A DNA stretch of 64,000 nt from Nocardiopsis kunsanensis DSM 44524 (GTDB lineage: Bacteria; Actinomycetota; Actinomycetes; Streptosporangiales; Streptosporangiaceae): the NCBI RefSeq assembly GCF_000340965.1, contig NZ_ANAY01000006.1, positions 62,001-126,000 of the forward strand, written 5' to 3'. The notes beneath the pieces are model-generated. The model was not told the origin of the DNA, made no database searches, and saw only the letters and a list, made by a program, of their open reading frames with translations. Positions 61,245-64,000 of the stretch are shown here, piece by piece; the stretch's first letter is position 1; each line of letters opens with the position of its first letter. Position numbers and translations under genes: made by a program.

Positions 61245-62192
61245 TCAGGGGCGCGAGAACGCGCGTGCCCAGAGGGCCCGCACCAGGGCGGGCCCAGCGG
61301 CGGCCGTCTTGCGTGCGTCGGAGACGCCGTGGCGGATCCGCCACACGTCGTGTTCTGCGATCCGGATCTCCTCCAGGATCGCCCGGTACAGACGGAAAGC
61401 CGTGGCGACACACGGCCTGGCTACCGGGTCGAGCATCGCGATACCCGGTTCCGCCAGGTCGTAGAGCCGGTGGTTGACCTCGGTCATCTCGGCCAGGACG
61501 GCGCGCACACGCCGGTCGTTGGTGCCGGTCCGGGCGCAGTGTTCGAGCAAGGACCGGTCGGCCCCGTACGCCTCCAGCACGTCCTGTGGCAGATAGACCC
61601 GGCCCCGCCGTAGGTCCTCGGCGACGTCCCGGAGGAAGTTGGTGAGTTGGAAGGCCTCGCCGAGGGCCGCCGCGTGCGGGGCCGCCTGCTCCCGTGGGAC
61701 CACCGTTCCCAGGACCGGGAGGACCTGCAGGCCGATGACGGCCGCCGAACCGTACATGTACTCGCGCAGGTGCCCCAGGTCGGCGTAGTCGGTGACGGTG
61801 AGGTCCATACGCATCGAGCGCATGAAGGCCCGGAAGTACGAGCCCGGTAGCGCGTGGCGGCCGACGGTGTGCGCGAGCGCCCGGTGCACCGCCTCCCGTG
61901 GTTCTTCCCCTTCCAGGGCACGCCGAAGGTCCTCCTCGATCGTGTCCAGGCGGGCGTGTTGGTCCGCGGTGCTCGTGCCGGCCCCGGGTTCGTCGACGAT
62001 GTCGTCCACCCGGCGAGCGAACCCGTAGAGCACGTGGACGGAGGGGCGCCGGGCCGGAGGCAGCACACGTGTGGCCGTGAAGTAGGTCCGCCCGTGGTGC
62101 GCGTGCAGGCCACGGCAGAGCAGGTAGTCGTCCCGGAGCGGGCCCGGCCCGATCCCGGCCGCGTCGAGCTCGGCCCTCGCTGTGTCCCTCAT
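61245..62192 (-). CDS. crtB: Phytoene synthase
   Basis: A 315-residue squalene/phytoene synthase. The first Asp-rich motif is DDIVD (Asp63-Asp67) after FARRVDD, then RMDLTVTDYADLGHLREYMY, and the second Asp-rich motif is NFLRDVAEDLRRGR. It joins two geranylgeranyl diphosphates head to head to make phytoene. ATG 62192 overlaps the crtI stop by 4 bases, so crtI and crtB are coupled. The tail (WRIRHGVSDARK) is typical of actinobacterial CrtB. Confidence 0.96.
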   Translation of the reverse strand: MRDTARAELDAAGIGPGPLRDDYLLCRGLHAHHGRTYFTATRVLPPARRPSVHVLYGFARRVDDIVDEPGAGTSTADQHARLDTIEEDLRRALEGEEPREAVHRALAHTVGRHALPGSYFRAFMRSMRMDLTVTDYADLGHLREYMYGSAAVIGLQVLPVLGTVVPREQAAPHAAALGEAFQLTNFLRDVAEDLRRGRVYLPQDVLEAYGADRSLLEHCARTGTNDRRVRAVLAEMTEVNHRLYDLAEPGIAMLDPVARPCVATAFRLYRAILEEIRIAEHDVWRIRHGVSDARKTAAAGPALVRALWARAFSRP

Positions 62193-63700
62193 CCTCTGCC
62201 CCGTTCCGACCGTTCGAGGATGCGGTGTGCCGCGAGTTTCCCGGAGACGAGCACGGTGGGCAGCCCGACGCCCGGTGTGGTACCGCAGCCCGCAAGAACC
62301 GCGTTGCGCGTGCCTCGGACAGTGTTGCGTGGACGGAAGGGGCCGGTCTGGGCGAAGGTGTGTGCGAGCGAGAACGGTGTCCCGTACGCCATGCCCTGAC
62401 GTTCCCAGTCGGCCGGGGTGACCAGCCGTTCGGCGCACACGGAGGAATCCAGCCCCTCCAGTCCCCTCTTCTCGAGTGTGGCCACGATGCGGTCCCGGTA
62501 GCGCGGCCCCTCCCGGTCCCAGTCGATGCGTCCGGCACGCAGGTTCGGGGCGGGTGCGAGGACGTAGTGCAGGTGCCGTCCGGGTGGTGCGAGCGTGGGA
62601 TCGGTGAGGGTCGGCCGGGTGACCAGCAGTGAGGGGTCGCTCATGGTGGTTCCGCCGTCGACGATCTCGGTGAAGGTGCGTTCCCAGTGGTGCCCGAACA
62701 GGATCGTGTGGTGCGCGAGTCGGTCCCAGGTGCGGTCGGTCCCCAGGTGCAGCACCACGGCCGAGGGTGCGTAGCGGTGCGGGACCGGGCGGCGCGGCCG
62801 GTGGCCCAGCATGCGGTACGCGTCGGGCAGGTCGTTGGTGAGGACGACGTGATCGCACGGCAGGCGTTCGCCGCGGTCGGTGTGCAGCGCGGCGATCCGG
62901 TCGCCGTGCCTCTCCAGCCGCCGCACGGACGTGCCCAGGTGCACACGCGCGCCCGCCTCCGCGGCGGCCGAGGCCATGGCTGCTCCGACGGCCCGGAGCC
63001 CGCCCTCGGGGAAGTACACGCCCGCGACGGTGTCCATGTAGGCGATCACGGCGTAGGCGGCCAGGGCGCGCTGGGGCGGCACACCGGCGTAGAGGGCCTG
63101 GAAGGAGAAGAGGCGGCGCAGCCGCTCGTCCCGCAGATGTCGGCCGACTGCCGGGGCCCATCGGCCGAATCCGCCCATCGCGGCCAGGCGCACCAGGTCG
63201 GGGCCCAGCAGGTCCAGCGGTGAATCGAACTGGGCGTCGATGAACGAGCGCATCTCGATGCCGTACAGCCGGGTCAGCCGGTCCCTCAGACGCAGGTAAC
63301 CGACGGCTTCCTCGACCCCTGAGGTCCGGGCCACCTCGGCAGCCATCCGTGTGCGGTCGGTGTGGACGTCGATCGATGAGCCGTCGGCGTAGAAAGCCCG
63401 GTAGGCGGGGTGCAACGGGATCAGTTCCAGCCTGTCGTGCACCGAGTCCCCGACCGCCCGGAAGGCCTCGTCCAGCAGTTCGGGCATGGTGAGGACCGTC
63501 GGTCCGGTGTCCACACGGAAGCCGTCCATGTCCAAGCGCCCGGCCCTGCCTCCGGGATGGTCCTGGCGTTCGACCACGTCGACCTCGTAGCCGGCTCCGG
63601 ACAGGTGGAGCGCGCAGGCCAGGCCGGACAGCCCCGCACCCACCACGGCGACCCGTGCGCGGCGGCCGGCCGTCCCCGTGGCGGGGCGTCCGCAGTTCAC
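62189..63700 (-). CDS. crtI: Phytoene desaturase
   Basis: A 503-residue CrtI. The dinucleotide motif VAVVGAGLSGLACALHLSGA is followed by ERQDHPGGRAGRLDMDGF. The tail has NTVRGTRNAVLAGCGTTPGVGLPTVLVSGKLAAHRI, the bacterial CrtI signature. It introduces four double bonds to convert phytoene to lycopene with FAD. GTG 63700 overlaps the crtE stop (GTGA), so an upstream extended start is unlikely. The gene is followed at once by crtB. Confidence 0.96.
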   Translation of the reverse strand: MNCGRPATGTAGRRARVAVVGAGLSGLACALHLSGAGYEVDVVERQDHPGGRAGRLDMDGFRVDTGPTVLTMPELLDEAFRAVGDSVHDRLELIPLHPAYRAFYADGSSIDVHTDRTRMAAEVARTSGVEEAVGYLRLRDRLTRLYGIEMRSFIDAQFDSPLDLLGPDLVRLAAMGGFGRWAPAVGRHLRDERLRRLFSFQALYAGVPPQRALAAYAVIAYMDTVAGVYFPEGGLRAVGAAMASAAAEAGARVHLGTSVRRLERHGDRIAALHTDRGERLPCDHVVLTNDLPDAYRMLGHRPRRPVPHRYAPSAVVLHLGTDRTWDRLAHHTILFGHHWERTFTEIVDGGTTMSDPSLLVTRPTLTDPTLAPPGRHLHYVLAPAPNLRAGRIDWDREGPRYRDRIVATLEKRGLEGLDSSVCAERLVTPADWERQGMAYGTPFSLAHTFAQTGPFRPRNTVRGTRNAVLAGCGTTPGVGLPTVLVSGKLAAHRILERSERGRG

Positions 63701-64000
63701 GGCGTTCCCGCTGCACGGGCGAACTCGTCCAGTCCCGCCCGGACGGCCGGTGGCAGGCCGATGCGGTCCAGGTGTGCGATCCCGGATCCGGCGAGCTCGG
63801 CGCATCTGTGCTCCACGTGTTCGCGTGCGCCCACCCGTTCCAGGGCACGGGCGGCCTCTGCGACCGGGGCACCCTCGTGACCGACCGCCCGCAGGGTCTC
63901 GATGGCACGGCGGTCACCCTGGCGTTCGGCGAGTTCGGTCCCCATCGCCAGGAGCAGGGTGGTCTTGCCCTCGCGCAGATCCTCACCGCCGGGCCGTCCG
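63697..64000 (-). CDS. crtE: Polyprenyl diphosphate synthase, C-terminal end (cut by window edge)
   Basis: About 100 C-terminal residues are present. The piece GGEDLREGKTTLLLAMG is the usual sequence just behind the second Asp-rich motif of polyprenyl synthases. Downstream helices (RAIETLRAVG, GAREHVEHRCAELAGSGIAH) match the family tail. It is the first enzyme of the cluster, making geranylgeranyl diphosphate. The stop TGA 63699-63697 overlaps crtI's GTG. Start and catalytic centre lie beyond position 64000. Confidence 0.85.
   Translation of the reverse strand, partial: GRPGGEDLREGKTTLLLAMGTELAERQGDRRAIETLRAVGHEGAPVAEAARALERVGAREHVEHRCAELAGSGIAHLDRIGLPPAVRAGLDEFARAAGTP

Noticed and set aside
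61245-63986. CrtB as part of a 913-residue protein
   Set aside because: The upstream part is antisense-like and out of frame with the certain crtI gene. ATG 62192 with ATGA coupling to crtI is the true start.

Overview
The window is chromosomal DNA of a high-GC actinobacterium. GTG and TTG starts are common, genes are packed with 4-base ATGA and GTGA overlaps, and third codon positions are almost always G or C. The Scr1-like XRE regulator plus DUF397 pair, the isorenieratene-type carotenoid cluster, the MhuD-type haem monooxygenase and the many NarL-type two-component pairs fit the Nocardiopsis/Streptosporangiales-Streptomyces neighbourhood. I would guess Nocardiopsis, but this is inference from gene content only. 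No rRNA, tRNA, CRISPR array, transposase or phage gene was recognised.

Layout, left half. 0-3.2 kb: a secreted protein cut by the left edge, a gene-poor stretch carrying four copies of a ~28-bp repeat (two direct, two inverted), a three-gene set of small leftward genes whose middle member has a stop at codon 3, and a divergent Scr1/Scr2-like (XRE + DUF397) pair. 3.2-8.2 kb: an NAD-dependent epimerase and a TetR regulator that share an operator motif (AGTGA-N8-TCACT), then divergent FkbM methyltransferase and Stealth phosphotransferase genes for surface glycans. 8.2-12.2 kb: an SDR, a hypothetical protein, argG with a leaderless-type promoter, and an FMN reductase. 12.4-17.6 kb: a Usp protein and two sodium:solute symporters around anmK (anhydro-MurNAc kinase), suggesting amino-sugar scavenging. 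17.7-21.1 kb: a drug-type ABC exporter with histidine kinase and response regulator, preceded by a 22-bp perfect palindrome. 21.2-26.5 kb: an orphan MetQ lipoprotein, small proteins, a SolA-like amine oxidase, an SDR and a VOC protein.

Layout, right half. 26.5-30.4 kb: a membrane beta-propeller protein, an MhuD-like monooxygenase, and a TetR operon whose first gene (membrane protein) is broken by one TAA. 30.5-34.3 kb: asparaginase, a PgdA/imidase-like CE4 hydrolase, a nucleotidyltransferase and an alpha/beta hydrolase. 34.7-38.4 kb: a DJ-1, MDR reductase and AKR set that looks like carbonyl detoxification, then an ArsR-GNAT fusion. 38.5-43.2 kb: SdsA-type alkylsulfatase, a glycine-zipper protein, a methyltransferase and an MFS permease. 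43.3-49.0 kb: a GlxA-type AraC regulator, a second histidine kinase/response regulator pair divergent from a MacB-type ABC transporter, and an orphan response regulator. 49.2-51.5 kb: pxpABC (5-oxoprolinase). 51.8-52.6 kb: a class IV aminotransferase. 52.6-56.3 kb: an MMPL transporter behind an SDR-DUF2867 protein. 56.6-64.0 kb: the carotenoid cluster crtY / crtT-crtU / Rieske-crtB-crtI-crtE, with crtE cut by the right edge.

How the genes work together. CrtE, CrtB, CrtI, CrtY and CrtU give a complete route from prenyl diphosphates to an aromatic carotenoid (isorenieratene type). CrtT and a Rieske protein are likely tailoring enzymes. PxpABC is complete for 5-oxoproline hydrolysis. Each of the two ABC systems has its own adjacent two-component system, a typical arrangement for sensing and exporting cell-envelope stressors.
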